Shown piece by piece: positions 27,331-37,559 of a stretch of 64,000 bases of DNA. The stretch's first letter is position 1; the number at the start of each line of letters is the position of its first letter. Location: NCBI GenBank assembly GCA_025267735.1, contig CM046304.1:27035381-27099380 (forward strand), in the 5' to 3' direction. The notes under the pieces were generated by a model, which was given only the letters and a program-made list of their open reading frames with translations, was not told the DNA's origin and did no database searches. The position numbers and the translations under genes are program-made. Source of the stretch: Mactra quadrangularis. Lineage: Eukaryota > Mollusca > Bivalvia > Venerida > Mactridae.

Positions 27331-27649
27331 ATCTTTGCTCTATATGAAACATAAGTGCTTCACAATCATATGCATAATTTATAATAAAATGATAGTAATA
27401 AGATGTGTATTGTCCCTTTTCTTAAATACAATGTATACAAATAAAATAAGATCAGATTCTTTCATTCCTCTAGATTTGGAGAGCAAACATACATACACAA
27501 AGCGAAAAAAAACACAAGCAGCCACAAAAAACACATACAGAAGCATAATAAAAAGACATCAAAACATAAATAAGTCAAATGTATTCACAGATTCTAAAAT
27601 AACTTGATGTTGCAAGACACTGACAGAGTTAACATGGCATTATAGTTAT

Positions 27650-27780
27650 TATTCTAAAACAGAATAGCACAGCACTGCAACCTGCCATTTCCACTTCTTC
27701 CTGCCAAGTTTTTCCCTCCCTACCTATACAGAAATAGTTCAACTTTGAACCACCAACCCTAATAACGTGCCCAGCCCTCT
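27650..27780. repeat. Dispersed repeat R1, copy 2
   Basis: It shares ordered blocks with 18208-18335 (tattctaaa, tgccatt, AGAAATAGTT, ACTTTGAA, CCAACCCT). The two copies are diverged and in the same orientation. Confidence 0.45.
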
Positions 27781-28010
27781 TTTTCTATCCTGAACCCTTT
27801 CTAAGTTTAACATTACAGGAATTCTACAGAATACTTCATATTATTCAAAATATATCATGTTTTATCCCAAAGCTGCAGACTTTATGTAATGTTGATGAGT
27901 TGAACAATGCCAGTAGACCTTCTGGAATTCCAATGCGAAGCTTTAAGTTATATACTATCAATGATATATAGGTCACAACTACATTATTTTCCATGAGCCT
28001 TTCGGCTTCA

Positions 28011-28116
28011 CATGTATACATAGCAATATCATTCTAGCAGATCGATTAACATCGCTTCGTTTAAAGAGGTAAAAATCGAGTACGTCCGTACCGGAAGTAC
28101 TCTTCTTTATCCTCAT
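28011..28116 (+). repeat. DIRS left inverted terminal repeat (shared core)
   Basis: These 106 bp are the exact reverse complement of 32775-32880. The outer 25 bp of the left end (27986-28010) differ from the right end and carry a small GAGCC/GGCT hairpin. The ITR spills into a frame on each strand, giving spurious 90-codon ORFs at 27979-28254 (minus) and 32775-33086 (plus). Confidence 0.97.
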
Positions 28117-28290
28117 AATCATTAAAGCGTTCGACGTGTAAACATCGTAAATTCGTTGAAATTTATCCGATATAATCTTGTGATTAGATATTGATTGGAT
28201 TGGTAAGTATTCGCTTATCGGAAAATATTGATTGTGTACAAAGTGCCAAATCAATTATTTTCGTTGTGGATATTTATTTATTCAGAGAAA

Positions 28291-29622
28291 ATGTCATCTA
28301 AAAATGACGAAATATCGCTCAGTGATGATAGCGATTTTTCAGGGTTTTCGGACATGGAAAACAGAAGAATTAAATCTACTGTATATGCCGCTCCGAAGGA
28401 GAAAGTGCAGAAGAAAAGTAGTAATAAGAATGACAATTCTATGATAATTGACAAGAAATCTGACAAAGCCGGTAAGAATGAAAGAAACTCCGGCAAACCT
28501 GTAAACACAGGTGGAAAAAATCAGACATCCACTTCCGGTTGTAAACAAACCATCAAAAAAGGTAATAGTGATTTGAATAATAATGATAGTTCTAAATTTG
28601 ACTTGTCAAAAATGTCAGCTAGTGATATTGAAAACCTCAAATCTTTGCTGGGACTTAGTGGCCAACTTGCCAATCAGAATAAACCTCGTACATCACGTGG
28701 TGGGCATAGAGATATCACATCAGAGTCAGACTCTGATTATTATGATAACAGTAACACATCATCTCATATGAATATAACCTTTGACCCTAGAGATTTATCT
28801 GATGGTGAAATTGTGGATGAAGATATTAATTCTCACAAAAGGATAAAATTGAACATGAATGATGCCCTATATGATAATGAGGGTAATGAATGGGATCTTC
28901 CCCAATTGAAAATACCAGTAAAAGGAAAACCCACATCTAATTCTCTTGCAAATATGATAAATATTGCATGTACTACTCAGTGTGAAACTGACACCTTGAT
29001 AACTAAGTATAACATTCCTGAAAATTGTGACATGATAGGTTCTCCATTAGTGAACAGTGAGATTTGGCAGGCTATGGACAAACGAACTCAGGTTCATGAT
29101 AGATCACTAGCGTCAATTCAAAAACTTGTTGCTGGCAGTATAACTGCAGTTATAAGGATTGCTGAAATCTTGAAAAGTCAAATTGTTTCCAATGAGGAGA
29201 ATAAATCTCTCCTTGGTGATGCCCTTACTCTGATGGGGCAGGCTCAATTTAATTTATCAGTGCGTAGACGGTATGATATTAAACCTAATTTGAAGAAGAA
29301 ATTTTTTCCATTGTGTAAAATTTCACAACCTATTACTAACAAACTTTTTGGAAATGACATCACCAAGGAAATCAAAGCTTGTGATTCTATCACTAACCTT
29401 GGTAAATATAGCAGCTATTCTAATAAAGGAAATGCTAGTGTTAAATTTTCTAGAAGAGGTGGATACACCGGTTATGGTTATAAACAATATGGTGGACAAG
29501 ATAATTATCGTTATCAACCATACACAAAAAGAAATAGTTACAGAGGCTCTTACAAAAATAGTAAACAGACAAAGAAGTCAAGTAGTACAGCTACAGAGCC
29601 TTTTTCCCCAAACGAAAAATAA
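28291..29622 (+). CDS. DIRS ORF1, Gag-like protein (443 aa)
   Basis: This is the putative structural (Gag-like) protein of the element. The frame is open from 28228, but I choose the ATG at 28291 because the upstream 21 codons are hydrophobic and unlike the charged body, whereas the protein from 28291 begins with a Ser/Asp/Glu-rich stretch. The first half is Ser/Lys/Asn-rich and probably disordered. The middle (about 28900-29300) is more ordered and helical. The last 60 residues are an Arg-Gly-Tyr-Asn-rich low-complexity tail ending in Lys-rich sequence, suited to RNA binding. No zinc knuckle is present, as is common for DIRS ORF1. It ends 7 nt after a CCCAAAC heptamer and overlaps the next frame by 37 nt. 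Confidence 0.8.
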   Translation: MSSKNDEISLSDDSDFSGFSDMENRRIKSTVYAAPKEKVQKKSSNKNDNSMIIDKKSDKAGKNERNSGKPVNTGGKNQTSTSGCKQTIKKGNSDLNNNDSSKFDLSKMSASDIENLKSLLGLSGQLANQNKPRTSRGGHRDITSESDSDYYDNSNTSSHMNITFDPRDLSDGEIVDEDINSHKRIKLNMNDALYDNEGNEWDLPQLKIPVKGKPTSNSLANMINIACTTQCETDTLITKYNIPENCDMIGSPLVNSEIWQAMDKRTQVHDRSLASIQKLVAGSITAVIRIAEILKSQIVSNEENKSLLGDALTLMGQAQFNLSVRRRYDIKPNLKKKFFPLCKISQPITNKLFGNDITKEIKACDSITNLGKYSSYSNKGNASVKFSRRGGYTGYGYKQYGGQDNYRYQPYTKRNSYRGSYKNSKQTKKSSSTATEPFSPNEK

Positions 29623-31658
29623 ATACAGAGGTAAGTAACTCTGGAAAACTTAAATTTTGTTTAGACGAATGGCTCAAAATAACCCAAGATAAATGGGTTA
29701 TTAACACCATTTCTGGCTATTGTATTGAATTTATAAAACAACCATATCAAACTAGAATACCTCAAGAAATTCCTTTTAATGAAGTTCAGTGGGAAATTCT
29801 TGATAATGAGATAAAAACCTTGCTTGAGAAAGGTGCTATTGTTTCATCGTCAAAGGAAGAAAACGATTTTATTTCTACATTGTTTTTTGTTAAGAAGCCA
29901 AATGGCAAGTTTAGGCCAGTTATCAATCTTAGATATTTGAATGAGTTTATACATCATGATCACTTTAAACAGGAGACTTTTAAAACTGTATTAGATCTGT
30001 TACAAGAAAAAGATTATATGACTTCAGTTGATCTTAAAGATGCATATTTTTCTATACCCATACATCAGGATTATCAAAAATATCTGAAATTTTCGTGGCA
30101 AAATCAGTTATTTAAGTTTATAGTTATGCCATTTGGTATAAAAACAGGACCTTATGTCTTTACTAAGATTCTTAAACCAGTTTATGCATGGTTTAGGCTT
30201 CATAATATAAGATGCTCTTATTATATTGATGATTCCATAAATATGGACCAAAATAATGATGTTTGTCAAAATAATACTGAAATTATGTTACAAACTTTAG
30301 AAAGACTAGGTTTTATAGCTAATAAGGATAAATCAATTTTGATTCCCACTCAAAGAATAGTTTTCTTTGGATTTATAATTGATAGTGTACAATTTAAAGT
30401 ATATTTGACTGAAGAAAAGGTTCAAAAGATTATTAATAAGTGTAAATCATTACTTAATAAACGCATGATTATTGTTAGAGACTTGGCATCCCTTATTGGT
30501 TCTATTGTAAATGCTTTTCACGCAGTCTTAGAAGCACCTTTGCATTACAGAAAATTAGAAAAAGATAAAGTATTAGGTTTAGGTTCAAATCAAAATTTTG
30601 ATAATAAATTGAGATTATCCTATAGTAGTACATTGGAATTACAGTGGTGGATTGATAATGTAGAAAACAAAAATGGGAAGAAAATTAGACCCAAAACTAT
30701 TGATTGCAAATGTAGAACTGATGCCAGTTTTTTAGGTTGGGGAGGCATAGACTTACACAATGATAAACATGCTGGTGGTAGATGGTGTAGTCAGGAATCT
30801 AAAAATTCTATTAACTATCTTGAATTATTGGCTGCGTTTTATACATTACAATCCTTTTATGGTAATATGACAGGTTTGCACATCCAGATTCAATGTGACA
30901 ATACATCAGCAATAGCCTATATAAATAACATGGGGGGTATGTGTTCAAGTAATATGAATCAATTAGCTGGTGATATTTGGAATTGGTGCTTAGCAAGAGA
31001 TATATATATATCTGCGGTGCATATTCCAGGGTGTATTAATACTGCAGACTATTATTCAAGAAATTTTTCAGATTCAACTGAATGGAAGCTTAAGGTTGAT
31101 GTTTTCAATAGGATTTGCAAGCAATTTTTTACCCCCAATATAGATCTGTTTGCTTCAAGGTTGAATAATCAAATTAAAACCTTTGTATCTTGGTATCCAG
31201 AACCAGGAGCCATACATAGTGATGCTTTTACTATAGATTGGTCTAAATATTTGCCATATATTTTTCCACCTTTCAATTTGATTGGGAAAGTCATTTCTAA
31301 GATCTTACAGGACAAAGTTGAAAAGGCAATTTTGATTTTTCCTTTCTGGAGGTCACAATCTTGGTTTCCTCTTGTACTTAACAATATGATAGCATTTCCA
31401 GTAAGATTACCTAGACATAATGATCTTTTGTTTCTACCTCATAACAGATTAAATCATCCATTGAGAGATATGAAGATGCACGCAGTCATTGTATCAGGAC
31501 AGCATTGGCGAGTCAAGGACTTTCAAGACCAGTTACAGATATCATACTGTCGTCATGGAGCCATGGGACACGTAAACAATATGGATATGCTTGGAAAAGC
31601 TGGACTATTTGGAATCATACAAGGGGTTCAAGTATACTCTCAACGACTGAGGTTGTAG
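29586..31658 (+). CDS. DIRS ORF2: reverse transcriptase, RNase H, MT-like
   Basis: This frame runs from just after a stop at 29583 to a TAG at 31656, with no ATG before the RT domain, so it is probably translated by frameshift from ORF1 or by internal initiation. The region before 29820 is real: it carries the DIRS pre-RT pattern with Trp, Ile-Thr and Trp-Val-Ile residues. RT motifs are DLKDAY (about 30030), a PFG...GPYVFTK block and the catalytic YIDD (30222-30233). RNase H acidic residues are in TDAS (about 30720), YLELLAAF, CDNTSAIAY and HIPGCINTADYYSR. A C-terminal region with IDLFAS and PPFNLI resembles the DIRS methyltransferase-like domain. All catalytic residues I can check are intact. 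The last 70 codons overlap the YR frame. Confidence 0.92.
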   Translation, partial: YSYRAFFPKRKINTEVSNSGKLKFCLDEWLKITQDKWVINTISGYCIEFIKQPYQTRIPQEIPFNEVQWEILDNEIKTLLEKGAIVSSSKEENDFISTLFFVKKPNGKFRPVINLRYLNEFIHHDHFKQETFKTVLDLLQEKDYMTSVDLKDAYFSIPIHQDYQKYLKFSWQNQLFKFIVMPFGIKTGPYVFTKILKPVYAWFRLHNIRCSYYIDDSINMDQNNDVCQNNTEIMLQTLERLGFIANKDKSILIPTQRIVFFGFIIDSVQFKVYLTEEKVQKIINKCKSLLNKRMIIVRDLASLIGSIVNAFHAVLEAPLHYRKLEKDKVLGLGSNQNFDNKLRLSYSSTLELQWWIDNVENKNGKKIRPKTIDCKCRTDASFLGWGGIDLHNDKHAGGRWCSQESKNSINYLELLAAFYTLQSFYGNMTGLHIQIQCDNTSAIAYINNMGGMCSSNMNQLAGDIWNWCLARDIYISAVHIPGCINTADYYSRNFSDSTEWKLKVDVFNRICKQFFTPNIDLFASRLNNQIKTFVSWYPEPGAIHSDAFTIDWSKYLPYIFPPFNLIGKVISKILQDKVEKAILIFPFWRSQSWFPLVLNNMIAFPVRLPRHNDLLFLPHNRLNHPLRDMKMHAVIVSGQHWRVKDFQDQLQISYCRHGAMGHVNNMDMLGKAGLFGIIQGVQVYSQRLRL
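29607..29613 (+). promoter_or_regulatory. Candidate -1 ribosomal frameshift heptamer
   Basis: C CCA AAC fits the X XXY YYZ slippery pattern in the ORF1 frame. Slipping back one base here would join ORF1 to the ORF2 frame 7 nt before the ORF1 stop at 29620. No pseudoknot was established downstream. Confidence 0.35.
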
Positions 31659-32449
31659 TTTAATATTATTTGTTTTACCTGTTCAAAATTGGAAAATCGT
31701 ACTCTGTGTTAAACACCCATAAGGCAGTGTTGTTGCAAACTTTACCATTTTTTGGAAATACATGGTGCAAGGAGTGTCCTTTGATTACACGTTTCATGAA
31801 AGGTGTTTTTTCCAGTAAACCGGCTATTCCAAAGTACAAATTCACATGGGAGGTTTCGTGTGTATTAAAGTTTTTATCTTCATTATTTCCTTTGGAGTGT
31901 ATTAATCTCAAGATGTTAACTTTGAAAACTGTTGCCTTGGTAGCCTTAGCTGCTGCACCAAGAGCTCAAACATTAGTGGCTATGAACATTGATAATATGT
32001 TGCAAACACAACATGAACTGATTTTTTGTTTCCCGGTTAGGTTAAAGACTTCCAGGCTAGGAAGTAATTATACTATGAAAGTTGAACATTTTTCAGATGA
32101 AAGTCTGTGTCCTATGCATACCTTATTAAAATATATTAATGTAACGTCTGATCTTAGGAAAAGTAATGATGTTTTTGTTTCATATGTGACTTATTGTAAA
32201 GTAACTACTAGTACAGTGGCCAGATGGCTAAGAACAGTTCTAGAATTATCAGGAATAGATATATCTTTGTTTAAAGCTCATAGTTTTAGGGGTGCATCTA
32301 CTTCACATGCAGCTAGTAAGGGCTGCTCATTAAAAAATATTCTAAGTACTGCAGATTGGTCTTCAGATAGAAATTTTAAAAAGTTTTACATGCGTAATTC
32401 TGTTTCAAATGAACATTTATCTTACCTTGAATCAGTTTTTAGTAACTAA
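31445..32449 (+). pseudogene. DIRS ORF3: tyrosine recombinase with one stop codon
   Basis: The YR frame opens after a stop at 31442 and overlaps ORF2 by about 214 nt, the usual DIRS arrangement. The N-terminal core-binding part is encoded in the overlap (TRKQYGYAWKSW-like, 31575 on). An in-frame TAA at 31661-31663 then interrupts it, three codons before similarity resumes. The catalytic part is intact: an Arg in the APRAQTL box (31961), the HxxR box HSFR (32279-32290), a Trp nearby, and the nucleophilic Tyr in FKKFYMR (32387). Apparent starts after the stop are TTG, not ATG. Unless the stop is bypassed, this copy cannot make a full recombinase, so its movement would depend on protein from another copy. 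Confidence 0.88.
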
Positions 32450-32553
32450 TGTATATGGTTTTGTATAAGTTTATTTGTATGTTGTATATCATATGGGAAT
32501 AACAATGGTTATTGATTCTATGCTTTTTGGTTATGTTTTGTTGCCTTTAAATA

Positions 32554-32668
32554 TGCTATGTATACATGTGAAGCCGAAAGGCTCATGGAAAATAATGACA
32601 CCCCATCCAAGCTTTAGTGATGGATGGGGGGCATTATTGGAATGAGCCGGAGGCTGAGCATGTATACA
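32554..32668 (+). repeat. DIRS internal complementary region (ICR)
   Basis: These 115 bp contain the exact reverse complement of the left outer end (27986-28026) joined directly to the exact reverse complement of the right outer end (32873-32945). It is therefore a record of the circle junction (…GTGTCATT/ATTTTCC… read on the minus strand). In the DIRS replication model this region templates end completion during circle formation. No mismatch to either end is visible. Confidence 0.96.
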
Positions 32669-32774
32669 CCCTCCCTATCAATTTACAGATATATATAAAT
32701 GTATATGTTTATTATTTATGTACCCACCCTATGAGAATATGCAACAAAACATCTTTAATAGTGTGCTTTAAAAT

Positions 32775-32880
32775 ATGAGGATAAAGAAGAGTACTTCCGG
32801 TACGGACGTACTCGATTTTTACCTCTTTAAACGAAGCGATGTTAATCGATCTGCTAGAATGATATTGCTATGTATACATG
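32775..32880 (-). repeat. DIRS right inverted terminal repeat (shared core)
   Basis: It is identical in reverse complement to 28011-28116. The right outer end (32881-32945) is unique to this side and can fold into two stems: CTCAGCCT with GGCTGAG-type symmetry, and CCCCATCCA with TGGATGGGG (9 bp). Confidence 0.97.
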
Positions 32881-33556
32881 CTCAGCCTCCGGCTCATTCC
32901 AATAATGCCCCCCATCCATCACTAAAGCTTGGATGGGGTGTCATTTTACCACAAACTAATGCACATTTATATAAAACTATGACATTTAAGAACTTTGATC
33001 AAAGTAATTTCATGACCACAGGGCTTAACCAATTCAAAATTTATTTGCAACATAAAATCAAGTTTAAAATCAAACTTGAAAATTGAATAAAAATCACTGA
33101 ACCAAAACTCTAGGTCACAAATCTAATCAGAGCCAGATCAAACAATGTTTTATGATGTTGAAAACTTCAACAAGTTCATTGCAACTTCTGATTATAATTC
33201 ACAAAGTCAATCAAGTGTATTACACTATTAGTATTGTGTAAAAAGATCAACTTGGCCCATATTAATCATTGCTGCACTAGTTTTTGATTTGGTTTTTATT
33301 TTTCTTAACTTTCCAACAGTGAGCGCAGAGCTCAGAATAAACTGAAAATGTTTACTAGCAGAAGCAAGTTGCCTGAACCCAAAAGTAGGTTGTTAGGGGC
33401 AATTGAACAAACTGTTCATCTTACAGTTCATCTTAACAATGTTCGTGGAAAGTACCAGTAACTGTTCTAAGACCTTCAAGCAACTGTCTACCTGCTTAAA
33501 TACAGAGCCCTGCTTGGTAGCCACTGCCAAAGCCACAATCATTTGTCAGTCTTAAC

Positions 33557-33650
33557 ATTATTCAACTAGCCCAAAGCCCTGGGTGGATAAAACTGATTTG
33601 GGCTGGTGAGATTTACCTATTTTGATGTATCAGGCTGTTGATAATATGGC
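33557..33650 (+). repeat. Dispersed repeat R2, copy 1
   Basis: It contains ACTAGCCCAAAGCCCTGG, a GGCTGGTGAGA block and CAGGCTGTTGATAAT. It matches the copies at 34039, 46900 (minus strand) and 63296/63717. Confidence 0.5.
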
Positions 33651-34038
33651 AATAAATTTCATAAAACAATCAGGCTAGTGCTTTTGACAATTTTAAGCAC
33701 AGACTCATTTATCAGGGAAAATATCACAGTGACTTGAAGTCAGTGACCATAATACACTAAATTTTCTTTTGCCTCTTTAAACAGACATGTTCATAAGTCT
33801 CCTCATTAAGACAGCTAGTCAATTAAACTTTAAGTTTGTAGAATAAACGAGGAGCCATTTAATTAACTTTCTATGATCTCAAAACAAACACTTGATTAAT
33901 AAAAAATGCAATAGAAAATTAAGAAATACTTAAGAACAACATAGCAATCAGAATAAATATGCTCAATTCTGTATGAAAATGTAGGCTACCCAGTCTGGTA
34001 GACAACAAAATATCACCAGATTTAAAGTCATTGCCAAA

Positions 34039-34130
34039 ACTCACTAGCCCTAAGCCCTGGACTAGTGAAAATTGAATCAGGCTTGTAAAAATGACATTTT
34101 TCACATAGTCAAGCTAGTTGATAATTTTAA
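34039..34130 (+). repeat. Dispersed repeat R2, copy 2
   Basis: This is the clearest copy: ACTCACTAGCCCTAAGCCCT, GGACTAGTGAAAATTGAATC, AGGCTTGT, then AAGCTAGTTGATAATTTTAA. It serves as the reference for reconstructing the empty site of the MITE at 63370. Confidence 0.6.
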
Positions 34131-34532
34131 TTAGCCCTCCATTTTGTATCATATTGATAAAACATGATGATGATTCACGGCGATGACTGGGCTTAATATA
34201 TTGAACATTTACATAATGGAAGAGGCTAATGCGACAAAAATAAACAAGCAAAGAAAATCTCACAATGCAAACACATCAGAAACTCAACCAATTACAATAA
34301 GTTCAAAATTTTCAGGATTTCAGCAACTTTTCTATTGGACAAGAACCTTTTCTCACGTTCCTGCATCAGGTCCAGGCCTTAAACTTTCATCCATGAGATA
34401 ATGATACAAAAGGACCCTTGAATTTCAACAATTCATTCTCATTTTTAATTTAACTTAATTAATTTAATTTTAAACTTTATCATCACACAATAAGGAAACA
34501 ATAAACAGTAAGATATAATGATAAACACAGAC

Positions 34533-34639
34533 CTATCAGCATTGGAAAGTCTTCGTATCAGTGACGCCATCTCCAGATCACTTATGAACTTAACTCCAAA
34601 TTTTTGATCACAGAAATTTATTTAAAACGGAATGTAACA
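34533..34639 (-). CDS. Possible first coding exon of an unidentified gene
   Basis: On the minus strand, a good acceptor (tattttccAG, 34641-34640) is followed by a leader, then ATG at 34570 in a good context (gagATGG). Twelve codons (MASLIRRLSNAD) and two bases of a thirteenth run up to a GT donor at 34532. I do not recognise the protein from so few residues. A candidate leader exon with CCAAT boxes lies at 37560-37870 on the same strand. No downstream exon was found in 1-34 kb, which weakens the call; the remaining exons could be small or off the left edge. Confidence 0.3.
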
Positions 34640-37559
34640 CTGGAAAATACCTTCACTACACTAAGACTACGCCAGGAAACAACTACCATGAAAGCTTTTT
34701 ATAACAATATATTGTAAACATTTATAAGGCCACACAAAATTTCGAAAAAAACTTGTTCAGTTCACAAGGTTGGCGTATCAGCAGAAAAATGCAACAAAAG
34801 GATTCTAAACACAGCAAAAGTAAATAAAAAACTTGAATGTTTACTTTAGAGAGATAATCAATCTGCGATTCTTTATGAGGATCAGGTAATATTGAATCAT
34901 TCATGTATGTACAAGTATTTGTAAGGCAAGCTTGGTTCCTACAGTGTCTACTATACAAACAATACAGAACAAACAAAACATAAGAGACATGGTTAAAAAT
35001 AGAGGAAACAGTTTCTAGAAGACATGTTTATAAACATTCTTTACAACAGAGACCAATCAGCTTTTTGACTCCTACCATGTAGAGACAAGTTTAAAGAATT
35101 TCTAGGATGAATATTACTGTCAGTGTCAGAGGCATGTGGCTGCACACAATGGTGAATACAGTAAAAGTTAAAAGAGTGAGTGTATATGATATAGGGATTG
35201 ATATTAAAGTGATTCAATTTTCTTAATGAGCAGAACACATACACTGATAGTTCGTATGGATTTAAAGGTGCATCTTTTCAGTAAGGTCATAAATTGATCT
35301 AAACATAAGAGGAAAGTAATGGACAAGGAAAAAGAGTTCGGCAAGCAGGGCTTCAAATGCTTCACTGACTCAGCTGATTCAGTATCTAATGGGACTAGGA
35401 GATGGTATCATTCTTTGATAGTTTTAAGAAAAGACTAATGGTTATAAGACCATGTTTGTAGCATGGAATATTTCTTGTACAGGTATGAATGTTATAACTC
35501 TGGTTCTGTAGGTAAATTGGTCATGTTGTCATACTTGTCTCAGCTTTCCAATCACAAACAGTTTTACCATGTCGATTTGAAGCTTGATAAATGGATGGAA
35601 ACAGGAGTTTGAAAATTTCATGAAATTTACTAGATATGCACATAAGTATGACAAACCAATCATAAATTGTATGTCCTAATGAATTTATCATCAACAGTAG
35701 AATGTATGACATTACTACATTGAAATCTTTATACACAGGATATAGACACTTAACAATAATTAACAAGTTATTTAGTAAAACAGCGACCACAACAATACTA
35801 ATAATACTTGATAGATCATGCAGAGGTGTAAGTTTAAACATGAAAACATACACATCATCAAAACAATTTAAAAACAAATTCTTGATTCAAAATCGATGTC
35901 ATTTAACGGATGCATTGTTATTTTTTTCAGTTACCATGATGGTCAAAGACAATTGAAAAAGTGACTATGTTAACAATTTTAAAAGTTAAATAATAGGGTC
36001 ATGCAACACTTAAGTTGTTAATGGGTGACCTCTGACACTTACCATATCCTTCCGCTCAAAAGATATGTACACATCATTTATTTCCGTGATATCGTTTATA
36101 AAATATATATGTACAGTTCTTCTTCCGATTTAAGTGCAAAACCCACTCTGGGGCATAACACACACAAATAACAAGGATTGTTCTACATGTAGTATGTACA
36201 TTAGGAGGAATAAATTTCTTTTCAGCATTTATGTCTGTGAAAACATATGAAATGGATTTATAGTTCAAGAATCAGAGTAACAGAGCAAGGGAGATAATTG
36301 AGAACATTTTCTGGAAATAAAAGGATTTCTATGATAAAATTTCTTGGAATTCAGTAAGTAAACATCTTCCCAGTAGCATATCTCCAGCTAAAAAAGTTCT
36401 CAACAATGTAACATCATAGAGAGAAATGAGAATGTAACTTGTATAAAATGCTGGATACAGAATTGATATCTAACAATTGAATGGTCAATAAATTTGAATG
36501 AAATGAAGTTTAATAAGAATAAAGAAAACTGATAAACTGCAATTTTACAAAACATCTGAACTCAACATTTCAAAGCACATTTCTTCATCAAATAGATCAC
36601 CACACATCTAACAGATCGTCAAAGTGAAAACCATAAGTGGAATAAAATATTGTAGTTACAACAGGGTTAAACCTGTCTACTGTTAGCTGAGTGTTTTTTA
36701 CAGCGATTGGCTATCATACCATAGATGGAATGGAATTGGATGGTACCAGTGCTAATGGTGATTTTTTCATACATGAAACAAACGTTTGAAGGTAGAAGTA
36801 TGTGTAGCTACATGAGTGATGTTATAGGTTCCTGGTAGAAGCATTGATATATTAAAGTTTTATAACAGATAGTTTAGTGATCAATTTTAACAGTCAACAT
36901 TAAGCAGTATTTAATTTGGGAGAACTTTCTGCTAAATCAATGCTTAGATTAAATAAAAGTTTACAAACTGACAACAAAAATTGCTTGTTTAAAGACAGCA
37001 AGAATAAAAGAAATTAGTAAGATTAATGCTTACAACAAAATTGATTGAATGGTGGGTTATTGGAAACAGCAGCCGGACACAATAAGAACTATTGTCAAAG
37101 CTTTTATGGGTCATAACTTATTGCCAACCATTTACCAATAAATGGAAGAAATGTCATATCCTTAAAAGGTAAACTTGTTCAAAGACAAAACCACTCACTT
37201 TGACATTTGACCAGGGGTGTCAACTTTAAAAGTTTTGAAAGTTTCAAACAATAAAAATGTACCTTCTGAAGTAAAAATAATCTGCAATTCTGAAAGTTTT
37301 AGGTCAATGGTATGAGTACAATAAACCCATTAACCCTAACTTTCCACCAATAAAAATAAAATGAATAATGTAAATTGTGTATTCATGATAAATGACAGAC
37401 ATAATCAGTCATATTCAATAACAAAGCAAGGGTGTTTCGAAACAATGAAACGGTTAAAATTGGGTCACAGTAAAGTTTATATGTGTATTCAATACACACA
37501 GACATTACCCAATTGATTGTCATGCAACTAAAAACCTGTTTTATTCATAAATAAATTAC
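34640..37559. other. Non-coding DNA
   Basis: No gene is visible. Frames such as 35521-35877 (minus) are hydrophobic AT-rich chance frames. It would be the first intron of the candidate minus-strand gene. Confidence 0.45.

Larger units (their letters stand above)
25635..27985. other. Non-coding DNA up to the DIRS insertion
   Basis: No gene is visible. Frames at 26471-26752 and 27335-27607 are AT-rich and motif-free. A tRNA-like SINE head (27238-27330) and a dispersed repeat copy (27650-27780) are listed separately. The right edge is the DIRS target site. Confidence 0.5.
27986..32945 (+). mobile_element. DIRS-type tyrosine-recombinase retrotransposon
   Basis: The 4960-bp element has every hallmark of the DIRS group: a Gag-like ORF, an RT-RNase H ORF with methyltransferase-like motifs, an overlapping tyrosine recombinase ORF, inverted terminal repeats, and an internal complementary region joining the reverse complements of both outer ends. 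There is no target duplication. The left junction (ACATT/ATTTTCC) and right junction (GTCATT/TTACC) fit recombination of a circle into a CATT-containing target. The terminal repeats are identical over 106 bp, suggesting a young copy, yet the YR frame has one stop codon. It lies in gene-poor DNA, possibly inside an intron of a minus-strand gene. Confidence 0.95.
32946..34532. other. Non-coding DNA with two copies of repeat R2
   Basis: No gene is visible. Two diverged copies of a dispersed repeat (33557-33650 and 34039-34130) are present. If the exon at 34533-34639 is real, this is intronic sequence of that gene. Confidence 0.5.

Noticed and set aside
27979..28254. 91-codon minus-strand frame, and its partner frame 32775-33086 on the plus strand
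   Set aside because: Both are the same DIRS inverted terminal repeat read in one frame; they share sequence because the ITRs are identical, not because they encode a protein.
29631..29636. GTAAGT, a perfect splice donor consensus, at the ORF1/ORF2 boundary
   Set aside because: It lies after the ORF1 stop and inside conserved pre-RT coding sequence; no acceptor gives a better RT start. A chance match is more likely than an intron.
31670..31675. TTG at 31670 as the start of the recombinase
   Set aside because: Similarity to YR proteins extends upstream past the TAA at 31661, so this is the resumption of a broken frame, not a start.
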